In this document: piece by piece, positions 6,684 to 18,500 of the stretch
Position numbering within the stretch: position 1 is the first letter of the stretch
Layout: each line of letters starts with the position of its first letter
From: CAVXDY01 sp963760715
GTDB taxonomy: Bacteria > Actinomycetota > Thermoleophilia > Miltoncostaeales > Miltoncostaeaceae
DNA: 64,000 nt
Assembly: GCA_963760715.1 (NCBI GenBank)
Contig: CAVXDY010000008.1
Location: 82,953 to 146,952, forward strand
Direction of reading: 5' to 3'
The notes under the pieces: model-generated
Told to the model about the DNA's origin: nothing
Database searches by the model: none
What the model saw: only the letters and a program-made list of their open reading frames with translations
Translations under genes and position numbers: made by a program

Positions 6684-8387
6684 TCAGGGAGAACTGGTCG
6701 ATGACGGGGCACTCGGCCCCTGGTCCTGGATCACCTCGTCGAACGTGAGGCCCGGTGAGCGCATCGGCGGGGCCGGGCCCTTGCGACGGCCCATCCACAG
6801 GACCCAGCGCCCGTCGACGCGGCGGGCCATCTGCCAGGAGCGCGTGATCCGCACGCCCGTCGCCGGCACTTCGTCGTCATGGACCAGCAGCGCCTTCTCC
6901 GGCTCGAGGATCCGCCCGATGGCGCCCCGCGTCTCGACCTTCCGGGACACCGCGGTCGCGAGCCGGCCGCGCTGGAGGTAGAGCCCGCCGTCCACGGTCG
7001 AGCGCACCGGCACGAGGGGGACCTGGTGCTCGAGGACTGAGCTGGCGAGCGTGTAGCGCCAGGCGTCCTCGGGCGCGGTGGGCGGCGGGACGGCGGCCGC
7101 GCGGGCACGGGCGGCCCGGTCGATCGGGCGCCCCGCCCCGCTCTCGACCCGCGCCTCGCCCGCCCAGGCCAGGTTGGCCACCTCGTCGCGGCGCAGCACG
7201 ACCTCCTCCACCGGCCGCCCGTGGGTGACGCCGGCCAGCGCCGGAGCGATGAAGAGCCACGGGCAGCGCCGGGCGCGGAGATCCCTGGCGTCCGCCGAGG
7301 TGTCCCCGCTGAGCTCGAAGAACCGCCACACGCGGCCGGGCCCGTCCAGCTCGGCGGCCGACCGGATGGTCGTGGCGTCGCCGAAGTCGTCGCGCACCAC
7401 CACCTCCTGGGCGCACGCGACGACGCCGACCGGGAGCCGGCAGGGAATCAGGAACCAGTCGTCACCGAACGAGGCTTCGTAGGCCGCCACCGTCACGCGG
7501 GCGAGATCCTCGGGCGCCGCGCCGAGGTCGACGAGCGAGACGGAGCCGTCCTCGACCTCCCACCAGCGGGACGCGGCCTGGCCCGCGAACCGCGCGGGCG
7601 TGGGGAGCACGCGCAGGTCGTGGACCGTCGCGGCGCCGCGCGCGGCCATGTCGGGCGCGTCGAGGTTGACGTCGACGCTGAACCAGTCGAGGTGACCGCC
7701 GGTGTACTCCGGCGCGGCGAGCTGCAGCTCGTGCTTGTCGTCGAGGCCGGCCGCGATCTGGAAGCCGTACTCCATCCGCGCCGGGTCCCACGCCCCGGCG
7801 CCCGGGGGCGGCTCGTTGACGAGCTCGTCGTACCAGGTGGCCCAGGCCTCGAGCGCCGCAACGGGGATGCGCGCCGGGGCGGTGCCCGCCGTGTGGGCGG
7901 CCGAGAGCCCTCGGGCGTCGAACGAGCGCCGGGCGAGCAGCGCGAGCTCGCGCCGGCCCACCGGATCGAGCCCGTCGTCCGGCGGCAGCGTGAGCGGGTA
8001 CGCCTGGCGCAGCGCCTTCGCGGCCGCGTCCGCGGCGGCGCCGGCGCCCAGCGTGCGCAGGAGCTGCAGGCCGGCCTCCGCGGCCAGGCGGACCCCTGCG
8101 GCACCCGAGCGGACGTCCTCGCACTCGACGACCACCTCCAGGGGAACGCCAGAGGGCTCGCGCTCGATGACCGGGCCGCCCGCATCCGGCGCCCCGGTGC
8201 GCACGCGCGTCACCGGGAAGTGCCGCACCTTGGCCTCGACGAGCAGGGGGCTCGCGGCGTCCTCGCCGCTGAACTCCCCCACCTGCCACTGGCGGCCGAG
8301 CAGCCAGAGGGGGTCGGCCACGCGCGCCTCCTGGCCCTCGACGAGCTCGGCGTCAACGGCCGACGCCTCGAGGCGCTGCCAGCTCAC
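6684..8387 (-). CDS. Last gene of the giant-protein operon, 567 aa, unknown function
   Basis: Begins VSWQRLEASAVDAELVEG and soon reaches ADPLWLLGRQWQVGEFSGED, a strongly patterned segment that I believe recurs in similar large-protein clusters of other bacteria, although I cannot name a domain. The rest alternates acidic and aromatic stretches suggestive of beta-rich structure; no signal peptide, membrane helix or catalytic motif is visible. The GTG at 8387 overlaps the preceding stop (GTGA, 8384-8387) and has GGAGGGG just upstream, so it is translationally coupled to the 1495-aa protein. Function is unknown; co-encoding implies that it works in the same assembly. Confidence 0.85.
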   Translation of the reverse strand: MSWQRLEASAVDAELVEGQEARVADPLWLLGRQWQVGEFSGEDAASPLLVEAKVRHFPVTRVRTGAPDAGGPVIEREPSGVPLEVVVECEDVRSGAAGVRLAAEAGLQLLRTLGAGAAADAAAKALRQAYPLTLPPDDGLDPVGRRELALLARRSFDARGLSAAHTAGTAPARIPVAALEAWATWYDELVNEPPPGAGAWDPARMEYGFQIAAGLDDKHELQLAAPEYTGGHLDWFSVDVNLDAPDMAARGAATVHDLRVLPTPARFAGQAASRWWEVEDGSVSLVDLGAAPEDLARVTVAAYEASFGDDWFLIPCRLPVGVVACAQEVVVRDDFGDATTIRSAAELDGPGRVWRFFELSGDTSADARDLRARRCPWLFIAPALAGVTHGRPVEEVVLRRDEVANLAWAGEARVESGAGRPIDRAARARAAAVPPPTAPEDAWRYTLASSVLEHQVPLVPVRSTVDGGLYLQRGRLATAVSRKVETRGAIGRILEPEKALLVHDDEVPATGVRITRSWQMARRVDGRWVLWMGRRKGPAPPMRSPGLTFDEVIQDQGPSAPSSTSSP

Positions 8388-11300
8388 AGCACCCCTCCGG
8401 GCGTGGTGTCGGCGTGCAGGTACGCGGCCGGCAGGAACTGGCCGAGACCCTCCAGGGTCTCGGGACCGACCATGCGCAGGCGCGCCAGGGCGAGGGCCTC
8501 GCGCAGGGTGTCGCGGACCAGCTCGAAGCTGAAGCCCGTGCCCGTCTCGGCGGAGCACAGCAGCACCGCCTGCGGGGGGCGCGCCGACGGCGCGTCGAAG
8601 TGGACCGCGATGCCCGCGGTCTGCCGCCGGCCCGGGATGGCCTCGGTGAAGGCCCCGAGCACGAGGCCGGCCGCGCCCGCGGCGAAGCTCGCCGGGTGCC
8701 CGCACGCCAGCAGGCACAGCCGGCCGCGCTCGTCGGCCGACGGGCGCTCCGCCGCCGCCCACCCCTCGTCCGGATGGTCCGGGAGCTGGCCGAGCGAGAA
8801 GGCGAACTGGGGACGTCCCCGGGCGGCTTCCACGAGGTCCACCGCCACGCGCAGCCGGCCCGCGCCGGGATCGACGCGGCCCGCCGCGCCGAGCCACCCG
8901 GTGGCCGCCCCGCGCGACCCGAGCCGCGGGCGGGCGAAGGTGGCGTCGAGCTCGGAGGCGTTCGCGGGGACAACGGAGGGCGCGAGCGGGAGCGCATGGC
9001 CCACCAGCAGCGCGATGCGCTCGCCGAGGGCGCGATGGCGCGCGTCATCGCCCAGCGCCTCCCACCCCGGCGCCTCGGCGGCGACGCGCTCGGCGACGGT
9101 GGTCAAGCGCCTGTCGATCCGAGCGAGCAGGGCCTGCGCCTCCGAGAGGAGTCCGGTGGGGTCGATCGCGACCGGCGGCGCCCCGAGGTCGAACCCCGAC
9201 AGCGCCAGCATGGCGGCACGCAGGTCCCCACGAGGCGGCGCCCCCGCGGATTCCGGCAGCGCCCGCGCGAGCGCGTCGCGACCGGCGACCAGCGCCCCGC
9301 GCACGTCGCCGACCCGTCCCTCGAGCGCGGCGAGGTCGAGCCCCGGAGGGACGTCGGCGGTCCCGGGGCTCGCGAGATCCCTGGCGTCGAGGTCGCGCGA
9401 CCCGGCCAGCAGCGCGCGCAGTGGGCGGCAGGCGAGCGCCAGGTCGTCCAGGCTGGGGTCGCCCCCGTCCGTCGTGACGACGGGGGGCGCGGCGGCCGGG
9501 ACCTCGGGGGGACGGCGCGTCCGCGCCCACGCGACCAGGACGTCGCCGAGGCGCCCGAGCCCGGGGTCATCTCCGGCGGGCGCGAGGTGGACGAGGTCGA
9601 GCGCGGAGAGGCCGACGTCGGCGAGCGTCGCCGCGACCGCCGGACCGAGGGCGGCGCCGGTCTCCGGATCGCGGAATCCCACGGAAAGCGGGACGTCCCC
9701 CGGCGGCCCGAGGACAGCCTCGAGCCACGCCTCGAGGGACGGGGACGCGACCGCCCGCCCGCTGCGGGCGGCGGCGGGCCAGCTCCCCCGGGCGCCCGGG
9801 TTGACGAGCAGGAGCAGACGGTGCGTCACCGACAGGGCGCGGCGGGGGGTGTCGGCGACGCGCAGCGGCGGGAACGTGATCTCGCCGGAGGTGGACGCCG
9901 CCAGCGTCGCGCCCGCCTCGGGGAGGTTCCCCTGGGCCAGGGAGAACACGCTCTGGGCGAGCGCGGCGTCGGCGACGGCGTCGAGGTCGCTCGCGAGGGT
10001 GGCCAGCACGTCCTCCAGGGGGCCGCGGTCGGTGCCGGCCCGCGCGAGGACGTCGTCGATCTCGCCGGCGGCGGCGGTCTCCTCGTCGGTGAGGTCGTCG
10101 GCGCCCGAGCGGGCGCGGGCGAGCAGGAGCCCGTCGACGATCGCGTTGGGCGGCGCGGCGCTGCCCACGGCGGTGAGCGCGGCGCGGCGCAGGTCGTCGA
10201 TCCACTCGTCCACGCCGGCATCGTGCAGGCCCCGCTCGAGCCGCGCGCCCAGGAGCCGTCCCAGATCCTGGCCCTGGCGCACGCCGTCGACGATCCATCG
10301 CGCGCGGCGCACCCGGTCCGAGCGCAGGTTGACGGCCAGGTCGCCGCCGGCCCCGGCGCCACCGAAGGCCGCCCATCCGCTGCGCAGGATGGCGGCGGTG
10401 GTGGCGTGCGACAGGGAGGGAGCGAGGATGTAGCCCTGCGAGGCGTCGGCCTTCCGCGGGCGCGCGTCGGTCAGCCAGCCGAAGGCGCCCACCTGGATGC
10501 CGCGCGGGCGCGTCGCGCGCTTGTTCTCCAGGCGCCACGCGGCGATGGCCGTGTACCAGGCGTCGAGGCGGTAGGACCACGGGCCGAGCGCCTCGCGCAT
10601 GAGCCGCTCCAGATCCCCGACGGGGTCACCACCGCCCGCGGCGATCGACACGAGGCCGGTCGCATCGTCCCCCAGGCCGGTCGCGAGGGCCTCGCGGTCG
10701 CCGGCCTCGCCGGCCGTGTCGATGCTCCAGCGCAGGAGCTCGCGCAGCAGTGGGAAGGGCCTGTCGTGCTCGTGAGGGGTGCCGGCCTCCGCGTCGAGCC
10801 GGCCGGCCAGCGCTGAGAGCCACTCACGCAGCGCGTCCACGTCCGCCTCCGCGCGGCCGGGCGCCACCAGCGATTCCATCCAGAGCCGGTGGGTCTCGGC
10901 GTGATTGTCGAAGAAGGCGTGCGGGTCGTCCTCGTCGCCGATCATGCGCGTGATGGCGGGCCTGAGGTCGCTGAGGAAGGCGGCCGGATCGGTGCGGTCG
11001 GCGTGCTCCTCCACGAGCCCGATGAGCCAGCCCACCATGTCGGGGACGTCCGGGACCAGGTGGTGGAACTGCTCGGAGTTCGAGGTGACGGTGAGGACGA
11101 TCTCGTCGGAGAAGCTGTGAAGCGCCTCGAGCTGCTCGTCGATCGCGTCCGCGGCCTCGAGGTCGTCCTCGAGCTCCGTGTAGCGCTTCCACGCCGGGTT
11201 CGCGTTGACCGTCCCCATGGGCCGGCCGGTGTCCGGGTCCGGCAGGGTGCTGCAGTTCCAGGCGATGAAGAAGAGATGGCCTCCGTACTCGACCTCGTAC

Positions 11301-12872
11301 GTGTCGCGCATCGAGTTGACCTGGCGAAGGCGGAAGGCGGTCGCGTGCGGGACGGCGCCGAGCACCTGGGAGACGACCGCCGCCTGCTCGCCCTCCTCCT
11401 CGTCCTCCGGCGTCAGGTCGGTCGCGTCGGGGTCGAGGTGAGGCACGGCCCCCAGCGAGCGCTGCCAGTACCCCCGGAGGAAGCCGAGTACGTCGCCCAC
11501 CTGCTGGACGTTGGTGCGGTGGCCGCCGTCCGGCGGGCTCACCACGCCGGCGGGCAGGAGGCCGTAGGGCTGGCTCCCCACGAGCAGGGTCGGCAGGGGG
11601 GCGCCGCCGCGGACGAAGCTGGCGCTCCAGTCGCGTAGCCACCCCCGTCCGCCGGCGGTGAGCGACCCGGCGAGGAGCGAGTCGAGGTAGTGGCCGCCGA
11701 TCGCGGGCCAGAGCGCGAGGCTCATCCACTCGGCGCGCTCCAGCTCGCGCAGGCCCGCGTTGCCGGCGCGGTCGATGGCGTTGTCGCGTCCCAGGCCGAG
11801 CGCGACGCTCGCGGCGTCCGCGCCCGCGAGCCGGTAGAGGTCCCCCTCGTCCGAGACCGCGGGGCGGGTCGCCGGGCCGGCGGCCGCGAGTTCGGACGAT
11901 CGCACCGCCGCAGGCTCCGGGGATCCCAGGGTCGGCGCGGAGATCGCCGCGGCGCCGGCGTTGGTGGCGCTCCCCTGCGGGACCAGGTCGAGGCCGCGGG
12001 TGTAGCGATGGGCCGAGAGCAGGGCCTCCAGGGGCTCGCGCTGGTCCCCCACGCGCACGCCGACCACGAGGAGCGTGCCGAACCCCTCGGTGGTGACCGG
12101 CGCGTTCGACCCGCCCGAGGTCGATGCGCATGGCCATGCCGACGCGCTCGGCCTCCTCGAAGTTGACCGTCCAGGCGAGGCCCTGGGCGTCCAGCCAGCC
12201 GCGGCCGTCGATCGCCTCCGAGGTCTCGGCGGGGCGCGGAGCCATCGGGAGGTCCTCAGGGATCGGCGCGCCCCACCAAGTGCCGACGACCTCTTCCCCG
12301 TGGTAGCCCACGACCGCGAGGCGGCCGGGCAGCAGCCGCGCGCGCACCGGCTCCGCACCCGCGAGGGTCTCGACCGCGGGGAACCGGGGCGCCGGGACCA
12401 GCGGCAGGTTGTCGGGCGTCGGGGCCGCGGGCGCGGCGCCGGCGTTGGCCGGGGTCATCCGGCCCGCGACCCAGGCCGCCCGCCACGGCCCGAGGTTCCC
12501 GGCCAGCCACCCGAAGGCCGCGTCCGCCGCGGCGGCGTCGGCGCTTCCGGCGCGCCATGTCCGCTCCCAGAACGCCCGGCCGAGATCCTGCTCGGCCGCG
12601 CTCAGGGCCTCCGCGTGCCCGTCCGCGTGGATCACGTCGGGGAAGACGCGCACGCGCAGCTCCGGTGGATCGTGGTCGAGGTACCAGCGCGTCTCGAGGC
12701 GCAGCGGAAGCAGCGCCAGGGGCAGGCCCTCGTCAAGGGCGGAGAACGGAGCGGTGGGCGGGATCGTCGGGTCGGGCCCCGGCAGGTCGATCACGGGGTC
12801 GCCCGGCCCGATCACCGGGTCCTGCGGACGGGGCGGGCGCGGGGGCCGGGGCGGGCGCGGGGGCCGGGGCAT
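8384..12872 (-). CDS. Giant protein, about 1495 aa, interrupted by an apparent frameshift
   Basis: Starts MPRPPRPPRPP, a proline-arginine tail encoded by an 18-bp tandem repeat, then PLALLPLRLETRWYLDHDP and LRVRVFPDVIHADGHAEA. The frame runs to AMRIDLG near residue 250 and then must shift to continue as SNAPVTTEGFGTLLVVGVRV. The break is at about 12111-12117, where the minus strand reads CTCGGGCGGGTCG and one G appears surplus. Downstream the protein continues uninterrupted to 8384. No known domain, signal peptide or membrane segment is visible. The ATG at 12872 overlaps the preceding stop by 1 nt (TGATG). Either a sequencing error or a real inactivating or programmed shift; the intact codon pattern on both sides favours an error or a recent event. 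Confidence 0.8.
12830..12870. repeat. 18-bp tandem repeat encoding Pro-Arg units
   Basis: GGGGCGGGCGCGGGGGCC occurs at 12830-12847 and 12848-12865, followed by GGGGC. On the minus strand it encodes the PRPPRP units at the N-terminus of the 1495-aa protein, right after its start codon. Such a repeat can expand or contract in whole codons. Confidence 0.8.
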
Positions 12873-15571
12873 CAGATGAGCGTGCTCGCGGGGATGAGCA
12901 TCCGGAACGGCCGCTGCCACGACGCCCGCGCCTGGTGGGCGGAGTTGCGCCCCCAGGTCACGCCGTCCAGGGTGCCGAGACGGGGGTGCTGGGCGGGCGC
13001 GTGGGTCAGTGCGTCGAGCTCGTCGCGGTCGTCGACGAGGTGCCCCCACGAGAGGTCGTCCCAGCTACCCGGGGACCCGCCGAAGTCCTCGCGCGTCGCG
13101 AGGTCGAGGCCGAGCCGGGGCGCGCCCGGCTGCTCCTCGATGGCGAGGTGCCACTCGGCCCGGACCTCGTCGGGATCGAGGGCGAAGCCGAAGAAGACCG
13201 TCTCGCGGTCGATCGCCCCCGCGAACTCCGCCGCCTCCACGGTCCCGTCCGGGACGCCCTTCTGCAGGAAGTAGTGGGCGCTCGGGTAGCGCCGGACGAG
13301 GTCGCCGCGCACGACGATCACGGTCGAGACGTCTCCCTTGGCGCCCATGTTCCGGCGGATGTCCCACGACAGCCGCGGGCCGCCCCAGTCGGAGAGCTCG
13401 CCGACGTCGGTCTGGTCGGGCGGGTCGATGTAGCTCCAGAACCGGTGGAAGAAGGTGGCGCGCAGGTCGACCGGGTAGTCGCGCCACAGCAGCTCGCGGC
13501 CCATCTCGTGGCTCGCGCCGACGAGCAGGCAGCCGATGAACTCCGGGTTCTCGGCGACCAGGCGCACCCGGTTGCGGGCCATCGCCTCGACTCCCGGCAG
13601 GAGCCACGTGGCGCTCAGGGCGATGAGGTCAACCGACAGCGGGTCCTCGAAGGCCGGCCCGAGGGCGAGCGTGGTCGGCAGCGCGTCCTCGGCGAAGAGG
13701 CCGGCGAGCGCCGGGATGCGGGCGATCACCCCCGCCCGCCCCGACGCGAGCGGGTCGATGGTCGCGCGCACCGAGTCCGCCAGGGCGCTCACGTCGGGCG
13801 ATCCGGTGCCCGGGCCGACGACCGCCCGGGCGCGCCGGATGGGCGTGGCCCGCATGGGCGGGCGCAGCCGTCCGATCGCCCGCTCCACCTCCGCGATGCG
13901 CTCCGGCGCGGCCGTCGCGAGGGACGCCGGCTCGGCGGGCGGCGCCTCCATCAGCGGATCGACCACCTGGGCGCCGTCCGGGATCGCGACGGCCGCGAAC
14001 GCCAGGGCGGCGGCGCGCCCGGGGGGCGCCCCGACCTGGGTCGCCAGGAGCGTCGTCCGCACGTGGTCGGCACCCAGACGGGCGGTGGAGTCGCCGGTGC
14101 GCGCGCGCCAGTCGCGCGCGAGCGGGGTCGATGCCCGCGTCGCGCGCAGGTGGGAGTACGAGACGATGCCGCTCGGCACCGCGCTCGCCGAGAGCCGGGC
14201 GCGGACCGTCGTCGCGCCGTCGCGCAGGACGCCGTGCATGCCGGCGGTGAGCGCCAGGAGGTCGGCGTCGGGCAGCTCCGACGCCCGGCGCGCCCAGCTC
14301 CGGCCGACCTCGACCGCGAGCCGGGCGTCGTTGAGCGCCGAGACGGTCGCGCTCACCTGCCCCGCCTGCTCCCACGCGGCGGCCACGAGCGCCTCCTGGT
14401 TGGCGCGCACGATCGCCGTGCCGAGGCCCGCCGCGCCCCGCTGGACCGGGTCGAGGTTGAGATCCCGCGCCCATCCTTCGGCGGGGACCCGGGTCACGCC
14501 GGCGGGCCAGCATCCGTACATGGGGGGCGCGACGACCGGGTCCTGGGTCTGCGGGTCGTACGGCTCCCCGGGCTTGGGCGGGGTCACCTCGGCCCGCGCC
14601 GGGCCGGCGTCGAGGATCTTCGCGAGATCGCGCTGGAAGGGCTTCTGGTGGGCCGGATCCCACGGGCGCGACCTCGCGCCGGGCGTCTCGAGCGCCCCCT
14701 GCATGTCCACCCGCACGCTCGTGCGCGACGGCGTCAGGATGCCCGGGTCGCCGATCTCCATCGCATGACGTCCCATGTCGGCGCCCGCGCCGTCGGGCTG
14801 CAGGCGCCGGCAGAGGGCCTCGAAGTCGCCCGTTCGCCCGGTGGTGAAGCGCCACGAGTGATACACGGGCAGCTCCATGGGGCTCGCCGGCTGGACCCAC
14901 GCCGGCGCCAGCGCGTTCCCCGCGGCCTCGGCGCCCAGCCCGCGGGCGACGCCGCCCGCGAACGCGGGGACCAGGCAGGCGCGCCAGGCCGCCCGCGGCA
15001 CCAGCCGGCGCGGGCTGACGATGCGCGCGACCACCTCCCCGGTGCCCGCGGCGACGGCCGCCTCCACGTCCGCGGCCGGCACCAGGGACTGCACGTGCGC
15101 CCACGCCCACGAGTCGGCCAGGTCGGGAAGCTCGGCCGCGGGCACGGCCGGGTCCTCGATCCGGAGCACCGGGAGCGCCGTCGCGCCACGCGTCGTCAGC
15201 GAGACGCCCTCCTGCTCGCGCACGACCACCAGCACGAGCCAGGGCCGCAGCCGGCCCTGGGCGTCGGGGGCGGCGGGGGTCAGCAGCCAGGGCAGGTCGG
15301 CCGTCGCCAGCTCGACGAAGGGGAAGTAGTTGTCCTCGACATCGGCGCTGTCGGGGCGCGGCTCCTCCCGGACCACCTGGCCGGGACCGAGGCCGAGGAC
15401 GTGCTCCGGGCCGACCAGCTCCACGACCTGGTCCACCCGCACCCCCTCCACCTGTATCCAGGCGCTGAGCCGCGGTCGCTTCTTGATGGCCCCGCGGAGC
15501 GGGTTGACGTCGCCGATCGCCTGGGCCACGCCGCGCCGCAGCCAGGGCAGGAGGACGACGTCCTCGCTCAC
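12872..15571 (-). CDS. Third gene of the giant-protein operon, 899 aa, unknown function
   Basis: Begins VSEDVVLLPWLRRGVAQAIG. At residues about 80-130 it has NYFPFVELATADLPWLLTP and then RPWLVLVVVREQEG, a distinctive pattern that I associate with similar clusters elsewhere but cannot tie to a named domain. Further on it shows MYGCWPAGVTRVP and a C-terminal RDYPVDLRATFFHRFW/YID region. No signal peptide or transmembrane helix. The GTG at 15571 overlaps the upstream stop as GTGA; its own stop overlaps the next start. The tight coupling argues for fixed expression ratios with its neighbours. Confidence 0.85.
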   Translation of the reverse strand: MSEDVVLLPWLRRGVAQAIGDVNPLRGAIKKRPRLSAWIQVEGVRVDQVVELVGPEHVLGLGPGQVVREEPRPDSADVEDNYFPFVELATADLPWLLTPAAPDAQGRLRPWLVLVVVREQEGVSLTTRGATALPVLRIEDPAVPAAELPDLADSWAWAHVQSLVPAADVEAAVAAGTGEVVARIVSPRRLVPRAAWRACLVPAFAGGVARGLGAEAAGNALAPAWVQPASPMELPVYHSWRFTTGRTGDFEALCRRLQPDGAGADMGRHAMEIGDPGILTPSRTSVRVDMQGALETPGARSRPWDPAHQKPFQRDLAKILDAGPARAEVTPPKPGEPYDPQTQDPVVAPPMYGCWPAGVTRVPAEGWARDLNLDPVQRGAAGLGTAIVRANQEALVAAAWEQAGQVSATVSALNDARLAVEVGRSWARRASELPDADLLALTAGMHGVLRDGATTVRARLSASAVPSGIVSYSHLRATRASTPLARDWRARTGDSTARLGADHVRTTLLATQVGAPPGRAAALAFAAVAIPDGAQVVDPLMEAPPAEPASLATAAPERIAEVERAIGRLRPPMRATPIRRARAVVGPGTGSPDVSALADSVRATIDPLASGRAGVIARIPALAGLFAEDALPTTLALGPAFEDPLSVDLIALSATWLLPGVEAMARNRVRLVAENPEFIGCLLVGASHEMGRELLWRDYPVDLRATFFHRFWSYIDPPDQTDVGELSDWGGPRLSWDIRRNMGAKGDVSTVIVVRGDLVRRYPSAHYFLQKGVPDGTVEAAEFAGAIDRETVFFGFALDPDEVRAEWHLAIEEQPGAPRLGLDLATREDFGGSPGSWDDLSWGHLVDDRDELDALTHAPAQHPRLGTLDGVTWGRNSAHQARASWQRPFRMLIPASTLI

Positions 15572-18500
15572 GTTCCCGCCAGCGCGTGGGCGGGCGCGAC
15601 CGTCCGCGCTCCGCGGAGGGCCGGATCGGCCGCGACCGACGCCCGGAGCCCGGCTCGCGCGGCCTGGTACGTCGTCGGCGGCCCGATCGGGATCCCGCTG
15701 ACGGCGTCGGAGCTCCGCCACCGCGTCTCCCCCACCGCGAACGCGGGCGAGGTCACCGCGCGCGCCGGCCGCGGCCGCGACGGGTCGAGGGCCAGCCCCG
15801 CGGCGGCCGCGGCCAGCGGCACCGCCATGGGGCGCGGGCGCGCGAACCGCCGGGTCTCGTCCTCCTCGAGCACCGCGACCTCGTAGTCCGGCGTCACCGA
15901 GGTCGACTCGTCGGCGTCGACGACGCTCGCGGAGCAGCCGATGGCGGCGCCGGCGGTCATGGCCTCGAACGACGGGGCCTCGAGCCTCTCCGCGCGCGTC
16001 ATCTCGTCGTACAGGGCCGGCGCGAACCAGTCCATGGCCGCCGTCCAGGTGGCCGCGGGGACCTTGTCGATGCCGGCCGCGTCCAGGTCGAGCCGGCGCG
16101 ACCCGGCGATCGCGTACTCGCCGAAGACGTCCATCTCCCGGTCGAGCGGGGCCACCGACTGGGTCGCGAGGAGCTCGCCGTCCGGGCGCATCCAGACCTC
16201 GCCCTCCACCTCCGGCGCCTCCAGCAGGATTGGGTCGATCGCGACCCCCTGGGGCGCGCGCGGCGCCCACGACACGGGATCGTCGAGCGCGGCGGTCACC
16301 AGATCGAGGACGTCCTCGGTCGGCCGCGCGGCGGGCGGCGCCGACCACCCGACGGCGATCGCGAACGAGACATCGATGCCGAAGAAGTCGAACCCGGCGC
16401 TGCCCGTCGCGTACCACGGTTGCGGGCCCTCGAGGTGCGCGTGGAGGTCGACCGCGAGCAGCTCCCGGTCGCCCGCCGTCACCTCGGCGCTCGCGTGGAC
16501 GTCAGCGATGAACGCGAACGGCGAGAAGACCAGCAGCACGTCGAAGCCCACCTCGGCACGGGCGGTGTAGGTGACTCCGAGGAAGCGGTCCGAGGCCTCG
16601 ATCTCGGCCAGGGACCCGAACTGGAGGGTGTTCGAGGTCACGGCGACGTAGGCCTCGATCCCCAGCCACACGTCCTCGCTGAGGGCCACCTCGGCGCGCA
16701 TGCGCCGCAGGTCGGTGACCGACGCCGGCAGGTCCCCCGGCGGGTCGAAGCTCGGGTTGTAGCCGCCGATCGACAGCAGGAAGTACGGGTCGGCGCCGAC
16801 CCGGGCGTACATCGCCATGTCGCCCGACAGGTGGATCGTGCGCAGCAGCGTCGAGTCGTAGAGGCTCGCCGTGATCGACACGACCCCCTCGGACGTGTCG
16901 ATGACGCCCAGGGTGTCCATGTGCAGCTCGAGGAGGGCGGTCTCCTCGTCGGGCAGCACCATCGACACGCTCCCCAGGACCGCGAGCTCGATGTCGGGGA
17001 ACGACAGGACCAGGGCCAGGTCGCCGGTGATCAGGGTCGGCATGCCCCAGGTGATGCGCGCCGCGACGCCGACGACCGTGCTCCCCTCGGCGATCGGGAA
17101 CCACGAGTCGAGCTGGCCGATGATGAACGGGGCGTCCTCGAGCGGGTCCTCCGGGAAGAGCAGGGCGTCCACCGCGCCGCTCTTCAGGCCGTCCGCCAGG
17201 GCGAGGGCGTCCATCGTCCGGTTCAGGCACAGGAGCCCGCCGACGCCCGACAGGAAGAACCCGAAGCCGAGCGGGAGGCCCGGGAAGGTCGCGGAGATCG
17301 AGAGGAAGAGCGCCCACCCGTCCGGGTCGCCGGGCAGCTCCGTGTCGACGACGCCGATCGCCGCGAGACCGATCTCCACCAGGTCGAGCGCGAGCGCCCC
17401 CGAGTAGCGGCCGATCTCCGGCTCCAGCCACAGGAAGCCCGCGCCGCCGCCGACGCCCAGGTCGAGCTCGAGGCCGACCCCCGTGGGCGGCTTGAAGGCG
17501 AGCCCCAGGTCGAGCGGCTCCAGCGTCCCGCCGGAGCCGTCCGCGATCGTCGCCGCCAGCCGCAGGCCCAGCTCCTCGACCGAGACGCTGAAGGGGCCGA
17601 GCACCATCCGCGCCGTCAGCCCGAGCACCACCTCTGTCGCCTCTCCGAGGGTGAGCTCGATCGACAGCCGCTCCAGGTAGACCGGTCCGATCCAGCGGTC
17701 GATCACCAGGACGGCGACCAGGCCGACGTCGCCCTCGAGGGAGAAGCCGTCGTCGGCCGACCAGTTCAGCGCGACGGCCGCGCCGCCCTCGACGCCGGCC
17801 GGCATGAGCTTGGCGAGGAAGCCGTCGCCCGAGCCGGCCGGGAGGGCGAGCGCGATCCCGTCGCCGCTCGTGCCGATCGACGCCTCGAGGCGGAGGTCGT
17901 CCGGAGGCCCGCTCACCCCGGCCGATAGGAGGAGCCCGGACAGCGTGACCCGGAGCCCGTCCGGCGGGCCGGCGACGATCCAGGGGACCGCGGGCTCGCC
18001 GCCCAGCTCCAGCCCGAGGTCGATCGTCGACGCGCCCCCGGTGACCCTCGGCGGCGCCCCCGGCAGCAGCTCCAGGGCGGGCGCGTCGGCCGGGCCGGCG
18101 GCGCCGCTGACGGTGACCACCCAGCCGGGCGCCACCTCGAGCTCGACGCCCGATGCGGGCGCGCCGAGGTTCACCAGGGCCAGGCCGCGCATGGGGCCGA
18201 CGCCGGGCTCGGCCGGGATCGGGAGAGCCGCCACGCCGACCTCCCCCGCGGGCCCCAGCCCCAGGATCAGCGCCCGCATGGCCGACGGGGGCCCGTCCGG
18301 GTACCACGGGGCGATCAGCTCGGACGGCAGCAGCCCCCACCGCAGCCGCAGCCCGATCGCGCCCGCCGCGTCGCGGATCGCCCCCAGCAGGGGCAGGTGG
18401 TCGAGGTCGCCGCCCCACCCGTACTCATCGCCGATCGTCCCGGCCGGGTCGCGGACCAGGTCGCCGAGGCGGCCCCACCCCACCTCGCGGTGCCGGCGGC

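Noticed and set aside
7221..10433. Long plus-strand frame of 1070 codons
   Set aside because: Antisense shadow of the minus-strand giant genes; Arg/Gly/Ala-rich with no domain pattern, as expected in GC-rich DNA.
12557..15886. Long plus-strand frame over the 899-aa gene
   Set aside because: Low-complexity composition; opposite strand holds the coupled operon with starts and ribosome binding sites.
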